From 'Nostoc azollae' 0708 (GTDB lineage: Bacteria; Cyanobacteriota; Cyanobacteriia; Cyanobacteriales; Nostocaceae): DNA of 64,000 bases. Of this stretch, positions 1 through 9,059 are shown piece by piece. The stretch lies in contig NC_014248.1 in assembly GCF_000196515.1 (NCBI RefSeq), positions 4,530,001 to 4,594,000 on the forward strand, written 5' to 3'. The position numbers and the translations under genes were made by a program. How positions within the stretch are numbered: position 1 is the stretch's first letter; each line of letters begins with the position of its first letter. The notes beneath the pieces are model-generated. The model worked only from the letters and a program-made list of their open reading frames with translations. It had not been told where the DNA came from and made no database searches.

Positions 1-1
1 T

Positions 2-2383
2 TCCCAACCAGATGCGTTAGATTTTATAATTCCTGAAACCGATGTTATTCTAATCACAGATGACGGCTATTCTACTACTGAAGAATTAGCTACATCTTTG
101 ATAGCAAAAGGTGTGAAACCTGTAGTTTTAAGCTTCCCTAACATTCAATCAAATTTACCGGCGGAAATTAATCGGGTAATATTAACTGATTGGAATGAGA
201 AAACTTTACAACAACAGTTAAGTAACATTGCAGATGATTTTGGTGCTGTAGCTACTTTCATTCATCTAAACCCTGTATTCAGCGGTAGTAATGAAATAGA
301 AATATTGATTCTCCGTCATGTCTTCTTAATCGCTAAACATCTCAAAACATCACTTAATGAAGCAGCAACAAAATCACGTAGTTGTTTTCTTTGTATTGCG
401 CGTCTAGATGGTGAATTTGGACTAGGAAACACAACTAATTTTAGTCCTATTAGTGCAGGACTATTCGGATTAACTAAGAGTTTGAATCAAGAATGGGAAA
501 GTGTATTTTGTCGTTCCCTTGATTTAAGCCCTGATTTAGATCCACAAACATCTGTAAAACACATACTTGCAGAAATTCATGACCCCAATTTGTTAGTTAC
601 AGAAGTAGGATATAGCAGCAAAGGTAGATTTACTTTAGTTGCAGAACCCTCTTCCCTCAGTCTCCAATCCCCGATCATCAATCCCCAATCTCAAGTATTT
701 CTTGTCAGTGGAGGTGCAAAAGGAATAACAGCCCAATGTGTGATTAAATTAGCCCAACAATATCAATGTACATTCATTCTTTTAGGTCGCTCTAGTAGAG
801 AAACAGAACCAGTTTGGGCTGAGGATTGTGAAAATGAAGCCGAATTAAAAAAGCGAATTATGGAGTATTTTCAAGCACAGGGGGAAAAACCGACACCAAT
901 AATGATACAGAAAAAGTATCATGATATTTCCTCTCAGCGCGAAATCCAAAATACCCTCAAAGCCATTGCAGCCGCAGGAGGAAAAGCAGAATATGTGAGT
1001 GTGGATGTCACTGAAAGCATTGTGCTAGCAGAAAAAATTGCACCTGTAGTTGAATATTTAGGGGCGATAACTGGCATTATTCACGGTGCTGGTAACTTAG
1101 CTGATAAACGAATTGAGGAAAAAACAATTCAGGATTTTGAAACAGTTTATGCAGCCAAAGTTAAGGGTTTAGAAAATCTGCTAAATTGTGTACCTCCAAG
1201 CCAACTAAAATATTTAATTCTATTTTCTTCGGTGGTTGGTTTTTATGGTAATATAGGACAATCTGATTATGCGATCGCTAACGAAATCCTCAATAAATCA
1301 GCCCATCTTATCAAACATAATTATCCCCATTGTCATGTAGTAGCCATTAACTGGGGTCCTTGGCAAAGTGGGATGGTATCACCAGAATTAAAAAAAGCCT
1401 TTGCAGAACGAGGAATTGAAACCATACCCCTAGAAACCGGTACACAAATGTTAGTTGAAGAACTAATAAACACCTATCAAGAAAATGTACAAATCGTAAT
1501 TGGTAGCCCATTAGTTTATATTCCCACTACCCTATCCAGCGACTTAAAAACCTATCGCCTAAAACGCCAATTAACATTAAAATCCAACCCATTTTTACAC
1601 GATCATATAATAGCAAGTCGTCCCGTCCTTCCCGCCACTTGTGGATTATTATGGATGGCTAACGCTTGCGAACAAATCCATCCTGGATTTAAAGCCTTTA
1701 GTTGCAACAACTTCAAAGTTCTGAAAGGAATAGTTTTTGATGAAAATTTATCAAGTGAATACACTCTAGCAATCCAAGACATTGCTAAAATTGAAAATAA
1801 AGAAATAGAGTTGGCAGCTAAAATTAGCAGCATTAATCCAGAAGGAAAAATCAGATATCACTTTAGTGCTAATGTGATACTAAAGCGCCAAATTGACACC
1901 GCCCTAAACTACGAATTGCTAAACTTAACCCTAGATGAGCAATTCCTCATCACAAATCAATTACTTTATCAGAACCGGGGAGGTAGCTTATTTCATGGAA
2001 TCACATTTCAAGGTGTAAAATCTGTACTAAATGCCAGTCCCGGTAAACTCACCATCAAATGTAAATTACCACAACCTACAGCCCAAAAACAGGGACAATT
2101 CCCAGTTCAAACATTCAATCCCTACATAGCTGACGTACAGATTCACGCCCTCTGGCTTTGGATTCAACACTTTCATAAAGTCGGTTGTTTACCCTCAGAA
2201 ATTCAAACCTTTGAACAATTTGCACCTGTGCCATTTGACGAAACATTTTATGTTACTTGTGAAGTCAAATCCAAAACCGAATCACAAGTAATTGCTGATA
2301 TCATTACCCACAATCGCCAAGGAAAAATTTATAATCGCATGATTGGTGCTAAGGGAACTATTTTAACCAAACAAATAGGATAG
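2..2383 (+). CDS. Type I PKS / PfaA-like lipid synthase, C-terminal KR-DH part (5' end outside window)
   Basis: The frame is open from the first base of the window, so this is the C-terminal 793 residues of a larger synthase. Residues 1-220 look like a ketoreductase structural subdomain. A Rossmann fold follows with VSGGAKGIT near residue 234, and a catalytic Ser/Tyr/Asn set is seen as LFSSVVG (about 407) and SDYAIAN (about 423). From about residue 530 a hot-dog dehydratase begins with HDH followed by VLPAT. KR followed by DH at the C-terminus is the arrangement of PfaA and HglE-type synthases that make polyunsaturated fatty acids or heterocyst glycolipid chains. The expected KS, AT and ACP domains would lie upstream. 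PfaB-like and PfaD-like genes follow on the same strand, which supports the reading. Whether the product is a heterocyst glycolipid or another lipid cannot be told here. Confidence 0.85.
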   Translation, partial: SQPDALDFIIPETDVILITDDGYSTTEELATSLIAKGVKPVVLSFPNIQSNLPAEINRVILTDWNEKTLQQQLSNIADDFGAVATFIHLNPVFSGSNEIEILILRHVFLIAKHLKTSLNEAATKSRSCFLCIARLDGEFGLGNTTNFSPISAGLFGLTKSLNQEWESVFCRSLDLSPDLDPQTSVKHILAEIHDPNLLVTEVGYSSKGRFTLVAEPSSLSLQSPIINPQSQVFLVSGGAKGITAQCVIKLAQQYQCTFILLGRSSRETEPVWAEDCENEAELKKRIMEYFQAQGEKPTPIMIQKKYHDISSQREIQNTLKAIAAAGGKAEYVSVDVTESIVLAEKIAPVVEYLGAITGIIHGAGNLADKRIEEKTIQDFETVYAAKVKGLENLLNCVPPSQLKYLILFSSVVGFYGNIGQSDYAIANEILNKSAHLIKHNYPHCHVVAINWGPWQSGMVSPELKKAFAERGIETIPLETGTQMLVEELINTYQENVQIVIGSPLVYIPTTLSSDLKTYRLKRQLTLKSNPFLHDHIIASRPVLPATCGLLWMANACEQIHPGFKAFSCNNFKVLKGIVFDENLSSEYTLAIQDIAKIENKEIELAAKISSINPEGKIRYHFSANVILKRQIDTALNYELLNLTLDEQFLITNQLLYQNRGGSLFHGITFQGVKSVLNASPGKLTIKCKLPQPTAQKQGQFPVQTFNPYIADVQIHALWLWIQHFHKVGCLPSEIQTFEQFAPVPFDETFYVTCEVKSKTESQVIADIITHNRQGKIYNRMIGAKGTILTKQIG

Positions 2384-2594
2384 ATACCTCATACAAGGAT
2401 GCAGAGATTGGAAGAATCTCAAAAATATTAACAACGTACATCTCCTCATTCTTCCTGCGTAAGCATTCAGCTTTTTCAGGCTAACACCAAAAATACCTAT
2501 TTGATAATTAACCAATTTTTCAAACATTCTTACTCCTTACCTTTCTGCGCCTCTGCGTGATATTACCTCTTAACTCTAAAAATGGAGAATAATC

Positions 2595-5348
2595 ATGAAT
2601 GAATTTGCAAAAATGGCCATTATAGGGCTAGATTGCATGACCAATGCTTATCAAGAATTAGATACATTTGAACGTAGTATTTACGAAGGAAAACAGAATT
2701 TTCTCCCTCTTTCCCATACCAACACAGGATTATTACCAATTCCAACAGCAGAAATTCAACAATTACTACCTCAACAACAATTAATTTTAAAGGTAGCTAA
2801 TAACGCTCTCCAACATGGCAAATTACATCCAGAGACAAAAATAGCCGTGATTATGGTGAGTGAATCTCAAAATCATCAACCTAATAAATTAGCAAGTTAT
2901 ATTTCTCGTCTTTGGGATGCAACCAGTCCAGCTTTTGGTGAAGAAAAGTCTGTTTTTTCAGCCTTAAATTTAGCGCAGAAATTATTAACAAATAAACAAG
3001 TAGATGCTGTATTAATTGCAGCAATTGACTTTACCAAAGAGGAACATAAAGTTCCTGATATACATACCCTTAGTTATGACCAAAATAGCGATGCTACTAT
3101 AGTAGGAGACGGTGCAGCCGCTATAGTATTACAACTTCATGAAACTGCCAAAGATAATCATTGCATATATGCAGTAATTGATGCCTTGAGTATGGTGCAG
3201 AATTCCTCAAATCAAGTAGCAGCAATCACTCAAGCTTGTGAAATAGCATTTCATCTTGCAGATATTCAAGCCAAAGATATTGGCTATTTGGAAGTTGATA
3301 GTAGTGGTATCCCCCAACAAGATGAGGCAGAAATCCAAGGTTTAATCACAGCTTATAAAACTGGAAAATCACATCTCAGTTGTGCTTTAGGTAGTGTTAA
3401 AGCTAACATCGGTAATACTCGCGCTGCATCAGGAATTATTAGTTTAATCAAAACAGCACTTTGTCTATATCACCGCTATATTCCCGCAGTTCCTCAATGG
3501 ACTGGCGTAAAAACCCCAGATACTTGGCGTGAGAGTCCCTTTTATGTAGCCACAGAATCTAAACCTTGGTTTTTAGAATCAGGTGCAAACAGAAGAATAG
3601 CTGCTATTAATAGGATGGAAATAGATGGCAGTTATGCACATTTGATTTTATCAGAAGCAGCAAGTCAAATAGAACGCAATAGCAAATATTTAGAGCAAAT
3701 GCCTTATTATTTATTTGCGCTTGCATCTGATCATCGCGCTTCTCTATTAAACCAAATTACTGCACTCCAAATAAATCTCCAAAATTCACCTTCACTCTCT
3801 CAACTTGCCAGTCAAACATTCAGAGAATTTCAAAAACATCAGCATTCAAATTACACCATTGCAATATTGGCACGTAATCAACAAGAATTAACACGAGAAA
3901 TAGAGTGCGCAATTCAAGGTGTTAACATTGCCTTTGATACTGGAAAAGACTGGCTAACTCCTCTTGGTAGCTATTTTACAGCCAACCCACAGGGAAAAAA
4001 GGGTAAAGTTGCTTTTGTTTATCCTGGTTCTTTCACTTCTTATATTGGAATAGGACGAAATCTTTTTCGACTATTTCCCAAAATTTATAATGACCCAGTA
4101 ATCAACAATGTTTATGAACGAGTTGCAAACATCGAACAACTCATTTATCCCCGCAGTATCACTAAGTTATCAAAAAGACAATTAGAAACCATAGAACAGA
4201 AATTAATAGATGATCCAGTATCCATGCTGGAATCCGAAGTTGGCTTTGCTGGATTTATGACTGCAATCCTCAAAAACTATTTCCAAATTCACTCTAAATG
4301 TGCTTTTGGTTATAGCCTTGGTGAAACTAGCATGATGTTAGCACAAGGTATCTGGACTAGCTTCAAAAATACTAGTGATTACTTAAACTCATCTCCTCTA
4401 TTTAGAACTCAACTATCTGGCCCTAAAAATGCAGTTCGTCAAGCTTGGGGACTACCTTTAGATGGCGACAATAAAGACTTTTGGAGTAACTCCATTCTTA
4501 TTTGTCCAGTTTCTCAAGTTAAAGAAGCAATCAAACATGAAAACCGCGTGTATATTCCTTTGATTAATACACCTGAAGAGGTTGTCATTGCAGGAGAAAC
4601 ACAAGCTTGTCAAAGAGTAATTCAAAAACTCAATTGTGATGCCTTTCCTACATCTATTAATCATGTCATTCATTGTGAGCCAATGCACTCCGAGTATAAT
4701 GAACTCGTAAAGATCAACACTTTACCTATCCAAAATATACCAAATTCAATTTTTTATTCTGCCGCAAACTACGAACCAATTACCCTCGATACTCATACTA
4801 TAGGCAATAATATTGCCAAATCTCTTTGTGAGCAACTTGATTTTCCTCGCTTAATTAACCGCGTCTACAAGGACAATATCAGAATATTTATTGAAGTAGG
4901 AGTTGGTAGTAACTGTTCCCGATGGATTAGTGCAACTCTCAAAGAACGAGAACACATTGCCGTATCTATTAACAGAAGAGGCGTAGATGATCATACTTCA
5001 ATTGTTAGAGCCTTAGCTAAACTACTCAGCCATCAAGTTAAATTAGATTTATCACCCTTATATCCTCAGCTAAAACATAAATTAGAAATTCACACACCTC
5101 ACAAAAATAAACCTGTAATTTCTCCAGATAATTCCACTGTTCAACGGGAAGATAAAATCTTAAAATCTCTTTCCACTCTTTCACCCAATAGTTATTATCC
5201 AAAATTGATGGATAATCATGCAGTCATAAGCAAATCTCACACATTTTTATTAAAGTCCCGCCAACAATCACTAGAGCAAATAATTTTGCTCATTCAATAT
5301 CAAATAGATTCTTACAAAAAAATAGTTGAGACTCAGAAAGATAGATAA
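2595..5348 (+). CDS. PfaB-like protein: ketosynthase-like domain plus acyltransferase
   Basis: This 917-residue protein starts at an ATG preceded by GGAG at good spacing. Residues 1-350 have a ketosynthase fold (VGDGAAAIVL; GSVKANIGNTRAASG), but where a KS has its nucleophilic Cys this protein reads FGEEKSVFSAL, so the domain is probably non-catalytic. From about residue 473 an acyltransferase follows (AFVYPG), with the active-site serine in GYSLGE at about residue 574. A degenerate KS plus AT is the organisation of PfaB and of HglC/HglD-like proteins of cyanobacteria. The protein likely loads or transfers acyl groups for the neighbouring synthase. The last 100 residues are polar and unassigned. 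A 211-bp gap separates it from the KR-DH gene. Family assignment is firm; the exact substrate is not known. Confidence 0.8.
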   Translation: MNEFAKMAIIGLDCMTNAYQELDTFERSIYEGKQNFLPLSHTNTGLLPIPTAEIQQLLPQQQLILKVANNALQHGKLHPETKIAVIMVSESQNHQPNKLASYISRLWDATSPAFGEEKSVFSALNLAQKLLTNKQVDAVLIAAIDFTKEEHKVPDIHTLSYDQNSDATIVGDGAAAIVLQLHETAKDNHCIYAVIDALSMVQNSSNQVAAITQACEIAFHLADIQAKDIGYLEVDSSGIPQQDEAEIQGLITAYKTGKSHLSCALGSVKANIGNTRAASGIISLIKTALCLYHRYIPAVPQWTGVKTPDTWRESPFYVATESKPWFLESGANRRIAAINRMEIDGSYAHLILSEAASQIERNSKYLEQMPYYLFALASDHRASLLNQITALQINLQNSPSLSQLASQTFREFQKHQHSNYTIAILARNQQELTREIECAIQGVNIAFDTGKDWLTPLGSYFTANPQGKKGKVAFVYPGSFTSYIGIGRNLFRLFPKIYNDPVINNVYERVANIEQLIYPRSITKLSKRQLETIEQKLIDDPVSMLESEVGFAGFMTAILKNYFQIHSKCAFGYSLGETSMMLAQGIWTSFKNTSDYLNSSPLFRTQLSGPKNAVRQAWGLPLDGDNKDFWSNSILICPVSQVKEAIKHENRVYIPLINTPEEVVIAGETQACQRVIQKLNCDAFPTSINHVIHCEPMHSEYNELVKINTLPIQNIPNSIFYSAANYEPITLDTHTIGNNIAKSLCEQLDFPRLINRVYKDNIRIFIEVGVGSNCSRWISATLKEREHIAVSINRRGVDDHTSIVRALAKLLSHQVKLDLSPLYPQLKHKLEIHTPHKNKPVISPDNSTVQREDKILKSLSTLSPNSYYPKLMDNHAVISKSHTFLLKSRQQSLEQIILLIQYQIDSYKKIVETQKDR

Positions 5349-5446
5349 AATATCTTGATTTTAGTGTCTCTCTATGATACAGAAGCTTGGTTAATTTATT
5401 TGGAAGTAGCTGTAATACATCGAAAATTTCTTAGGGGTTAAATAAA

Positions 5447-7096
5447 GTGTTCAACACCGAGAATTTAGTAAATAATGGTTTCAAATTTTCTCCGACATTC
5501 TATAATAGAACACAACATTGGTACGGCGATTTAAACAGTGTTGCTTTTGATTCATATACAATTAAATCAAAACTAAGGCATTTAGAAAAACACTGTTATA
5601 TAGTAAGAAAAGGAAATTTAATTGGTATTACTAATGAAGGTAACTTACCTTATATAAGTAATGGTAAAACAGACCAATTAGAACTCCTCATATCTGTTCC
5701 ACCTATATCGCTTCAACAGTTAGGTGATCACAATCTTTTAACATTTTACGGTGTTAAATATCCATATATGACTGGTGCAATGGCTCAGGGAATTGCTTCT
5801 GAGGAAATGGTTATTGCACTAGGAAAAGCAAGTATTTTAGGTTCTTTTGGTGCCGGAGGTTTATCTCCTTCCCGTATCGAAACAGCCATCAAAAAAATTC
5901 AACAAGCTTTGCAACAAAAACCCTATGCTTTTAATTTACTCCACAGTCCTAGTGAACCGGCAATTGAACGATGTAGCATTGATTTATATCTCAAATATCA
6001 AGTCAGAATTATTGAAGCCTCTGCTTTCTTGGATTTAACTGACAACATTGTTTACTATCGAGCCGCCGGACTCAGTTTGAATTACGCCAATCAAATTGAC
6101 ATCACGAATAAAGTCATCGCCAAAGTTTCTCGCCGTGAAGTTGCAACTAAATTTCTCCAACCTGCACCTACAAAAATTCTCAAACAATTAGTTCAACAAG
6201 GTTTAATTAGTGAATTACAAGCCACTCTTGCAGAAACAGTTCCTATGGCTGATGATATCACTGTAGAAGCAGATTCTGGAGGTCACACAGATAATCGTCC
6301 TCTTGTTTGTTTATTACCTTCCATATTAGAATTACGAGATGAAATTCAAAATAAATATAGGTATGAAACCCCTGTCAGAATTGGTGTAGCTGGTGGGATA
6401 TCTACACCCCAATCAGCCTTAGCTGCTTTTATGATGGGTGCTGCTTATGTAGTCACTGGCTCAATTAATCAGTCCTGTATTGAAGCCGGAACTTCTCAAT
6501 ATACCAAGGAATTATTAGGACAAGCTGAAATGGCTGATGTGATGATGGCTCCCGCAGCCGATATGTTTGAAATGGGTGTGAAATTGCAAGTTCTTAAACG
6601 TGGAACACTCTTCCCTCTCCGCGCTCAAAAACTATACGAATTATACAAAAACTACAACTCAATTGAAGAAATTTCTGCCGCAGAACGAGAGAAACTAGAA
6701 GGACAAATCTTGAGAAAAACTGTACCTGAAGTTTGGCAAGAAACAGTGAATTATTTATCCCAACGTAACCCCGAAAAATTAAGTAAAGCAGCAAGTGATC
6801 CCAAACTAAAAATGGCTTTAATTTTTCGTTGGTATCTGGGATTATCCTCTCGTTGGTCTAACACTGGTGAAAAAGGTAGAGAAATTGATTATCAAATTTG
6901 GTGTGGGCCTGCAATGGGTAGCTTTAATAATTGGGTAAAAAATTCATATTTGTCACAACCCAAAAATCGTCATGTTGTAGAAATTGCTGATCAGATTATG
7001 ACAGGTACAGCATATTTACACAGAATTCAAACTTTAAAAATTCAGGGGTTACAGATTCCTAATCAGTACAGTCAATATCATCCCTCATCATTGTAA
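5447..7096 (+). CDS. PfaD-like trans-acting enoyl reductase (2-nitropropane dioxygenase family)
   Basis: This 549-residue protein starts at GTG, with AGGGG about ten bases upstream. It belongs to the FMN-dependent nitronate monooxygenase/PfaD TIM-barrel family. The barrel begins near residue 105 (PYMTGAMAQGIA), and phosphate or flavin-binding stretches include SFGAGGLSPS, VEADSGGHTDNRP and GVAGGISTPQSA. PfaD proteins act in trans as the enoyl reductase of PUFA-type synthases, reducing double bonds left by the dehydratase. Its place right after the PfaB-like gene matches the usual pfa/hgl order. The reading frame is undamaged. The next gene starts 2 bp after the stop, so the two are probably translationally coupled. 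Confidence 0.85.
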   Translation: MFNTENLVNNGFKFSPTFYNRTQHWYGDLNSVAFDSYTIKSKLRHLEKHCYIVRKGNLIGITNEGNLPYISNGKTDQLELLISVPPISLQQLGDHNLLTFYGVKYPYMTGAMAQGIASEEMVIALGKASILGSFGAGGLSPSRIETAIKKIQQALQQKPYAFNLLHSPSEPAIERCSIDLYLKYQVRIIEASAFLDLTDNIVYYRAAGLSLNYANQIDITNKVIAKVSRREVATKFLQPAPTKILKQLVQQGLISELQATLAETVPMADDITVEADSGGHTDNRPLVCLLPSILELRDEIQNKYRYETPVRIGVAGGISTPQSALAAFMMGAAYVVTGSINQSCIEAGTSQYTKELLGQAEMADVMMAPAADMFEMGVKLQVLKRGTLFPLRAQKLYELYKNYNSIEEISAAEREKLEGQILRKTVPEVWQETVNYLSQRNPEKLSKAASDPKLKMALIFRWYLGLSSRWSNTGEKGREIDYQIWCGPAMGSFNNWVKNSYLSQPKNRHVVEIADQIMTGTAYLHRIQTLKIQGLQIPNQYSQYHPSSL

Positions 7097-7098
7097 AT

Positions 7099-8442
7099 AT
7101 GCCAGACAACAGAAAATTAAGCAGTCTAGAAGGAGCAATGGAAATCCTTAATAGACGAGCTAAAACCTGGAATATAGTTACTATTAGTCGCATTAAAGGC
7201 AACCTCCAAGAAGCTGTTCTTAGACAGGCCTTACACATTATTCAATATCGCCATCCTCGTCTAAATTCCTGCATTATTCATTTTAGAAACAATTTCTATT
7301 TTCAAACCGCAGGTACAAACAGAATTGCTTTAAAAATTGTTCATGATTTGCCTGAAAAACAATGGACACAAATTGTTAATCAAGAGATGAATCAAGAAAT
7401 TGATAGCAGTAAATGCTTACTACGAGTAGTGCTTGTTCATATTCTACATGAATCAAATCTTAATTACTTAATTACAACAATTCACCATGCAATTTCTGAT
7501 GGTTTATCAAGCATTCAGCTTCAGTCAGAAATCTTAAATTATTGTCAACAAATTTCTTCTGGTGAAACTGTTAAACCAGTCACTACTTTAGAACCATTAC
7601 CACCTATTGAAAAACTACTACCCAAAAATACACAGGGTTGGATAGGAAAGATCAGTAATATTATATTTCTGCTAAAAATGGGTATTTTGAAACTTTATCA
7701 CCAACCGAAAACATTAGGTTTTGGAAAATATACCCCCATTCACAAGCGACAAAGTGAACTTATTCATAGACAACTTGATGCTGAATTAACTCAGATGTTT
7801 ATTCAGAGATGTAAAGAAGAAGAGACTACGATTCACAGTGCTTTATGCGCAGTTCTCATGTTGACAGTAACTAAAGAAATATTGCAGTTTCAACAAAAAA
7901 ATATGCGAGTTAATTGTCTATCATATCTTGATTTACGCAAACGGGTTCAGCCTCCAATAAGTGAAGAGAACTTGGCTATTTTAGCTACGTCTTTAATGGG
8001 ATTTTATACTATTAAAACCCATACATCATTCTGGGAGTTAGCGCGGGAAGTCAAACAAAACCTAGAGGTTAACATCAAGCATGGTGATATTTTTAATATG
8101 ATATTAGTTGCCAAGCATTTGATTAATATTTGTTTGTTATTTCCCCAACAAGTAGCTGCTACAGTTTCAGTGTCTAATCTTGGCAGAGTAAACATTCCTA
8201 ACGCGTATGGTGAATTAGAACTAGAGGAAATCAGTTTTGCGGGTTCTCATGCTTTGTATGCAGGTATGTTCATCCTTCATGCAGCAACTTTTCGAGAAAA
8301 AATGCTGTTAAATTTTGTCTTTTCTCAACCTGGAATTAGTAGGCAAGCTATGGAATATCTTGTAGATCAAACTATTGATAATATTTTGGATATCTCATCA
8401 GATTCTTTACAGTTGACAGGTATATATAACAATTTAGTTTGA
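7099..8442 (+). CDS. Condensation-domain-like acyltransferase (PapA5/alcohol acetyltransferase type)
   Basis: This 447-residue protein has the condensation/CoA-dependent acyltransferase signature HHAISDG at about residue 130. Its C-terminal half also has the look of the family (VSVSNLGRVNIP). Stand-alone members of this type, such as PapA5, move an acyl chain from a carrier protein or CoA onto an alcohol or amine. It starts 2 bp after the PfaD-like gene and is followed by a free-standing acyl carrier protein. The likely job is to off-load the finished chain from that carrier onto an acceptor, giving an ester or amide. The role in this cluster is inferred from domain and position; the acceptor is unknown. 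Confidence 0.75.
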   Translation: MPDNRKLSSLEGAMEILNRRAKTWNIVTISRIKGNLQEAVLRQALHIIQYRHPRLNSCIIHFRNNFYFQTAGTNRIALKIVHDLPEKQWTQIVNQEMNQEIDSSKCLLRVVLVHILHESNLNYLITTIHHAISDGLSSIQLQSEILNYCQQISSGETVKPVTTLEPLPPIEKLLPKNTQGWIGKISNIIFLLKMGILKLYHQPKTLGFGKYTPIHKRQSELIHRQLDAELTQMFIQRCKEEETTIHSALCAVLMLTVTKEILQFQQKNMRVNCLSYLDLRKRVQPPISEENLAILATSLMGFYTIKTHTSFWELAREVKQNLEVNIKHGDIFNMILVAKHLINICLLFPQQVAATVSVSNLGRVNIPNAYGELELEEISFAGSHALYAGMFILHAATFREKMLLNFVFSQPGISRQAMEYLVDQTIDNILDISSDSLQLTGIYNNLV

Positions 8443-8528
8443 TTATAAAAAGTACTGATGTGGGCTGGTAAAATCATACGAGACTAAGGTGTATACAGGT
8501 TCATAATAATTAGATAGGAGTCTTATAC

Positions 8529-8834
8529 ATGAGTAATGATCTGAATAATTTACCTGGAAAACAAGCTTACACCTCAGCAGATATTCAAGCTTGGTTAGTT
8601 GCTAGTATTTCTTCTTTACTGAGAGTTGAACCAGATGAAATAGATATTAAAGAACCATTAGATAGCTATGGTTTAGATTCAGCACAAGCTATGATTATCG
8701 CTAGTCAGGCTGAGAAATTTCTTGGATTTAAATTATCTCTAATTCATTTATGGTATTATCCTACTATTGAAGAATTAGCACAACGTTTAGCTGAAGAATT
8801 AGAAAATTCAGAATCAGAAATTTTGCAAATCTAA
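8529..8834 (+). CDS. Stand-alone acyl carrier protein
   Basis: This 101-residue phosphopantetheine-binding protein has the attachment serine in GLDSAQA (Ser51), in the middle of a typical four-helix ACP. An AGGAG ribosome site lies about eight bases before the ATG. The tail is acidic (EELENSESEILQI). It is a free carrier in a lipid-synthase operon and probably holds the chain handled by the adjacent condensation-type acyltransferase. A phosphopantetheinyl transferase must come from elsewhere; none is visible in this window. Confidence 0.85.
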   Translation: MSNDLNNLPGKQAYTSADIQAWLVASISSLLRVEPDEIDIKEPLDSYGLDSAQAMIIASQAEKFLGFKLSLIHLWYYPTIEELAQRLAEELENSESEILQI

Positions 8835-8838
8835 CCCC

Positions 8839-8921
8839 ATACCGTTCAGTTAATTCTAAATCTGTTGTTAGGTTGCGTTATCGCTTCATACAACCTACAA
8901 AAACGGTTAACTGGACTGTAT
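8839..8921. repeat. Small MITE-like element
   Basis: This 83-bp stretch is bounded by imperfect 15-base inverted ends (ATACCGTTCAGTTAA on the left; the right end reads ATACAGTCCAGTTAA in reverse complement). The centre is a short hairpin around GGTTGCGTTATCGCTTCATACAACC. It sits just after the ACP stop codon and looks like a non-autonomous mobile-element derivative. Confidence 0.45.
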
Positions 8922-8963
8922 TGAAATATCAGCACTAGAGAATTTCAAGTTTTTCCTCCTATA

Positions 8964-9020
8964 AGACGGACACTTTGCCAGAATGGGGGAAATATCATTC
9001 ACCAAAGTGTCTTCTTTTCT
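8964..9020 (+). terminator. Possible terminator after the ACP gene
   Basis: GACACTTTG and CAAAGTGTC form a short stem separated by about 25 bases, followed by the T-rich run TTCTTTTCTC. It could end or attenuate the transcript before the docking-domain gene. The loop is long, so this is tentative. Confidence 0.3.
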
Positions 9021-9059
9021 CTATTCTTTATAGTTTGTTAAAAACTGGGAGATTTATTC

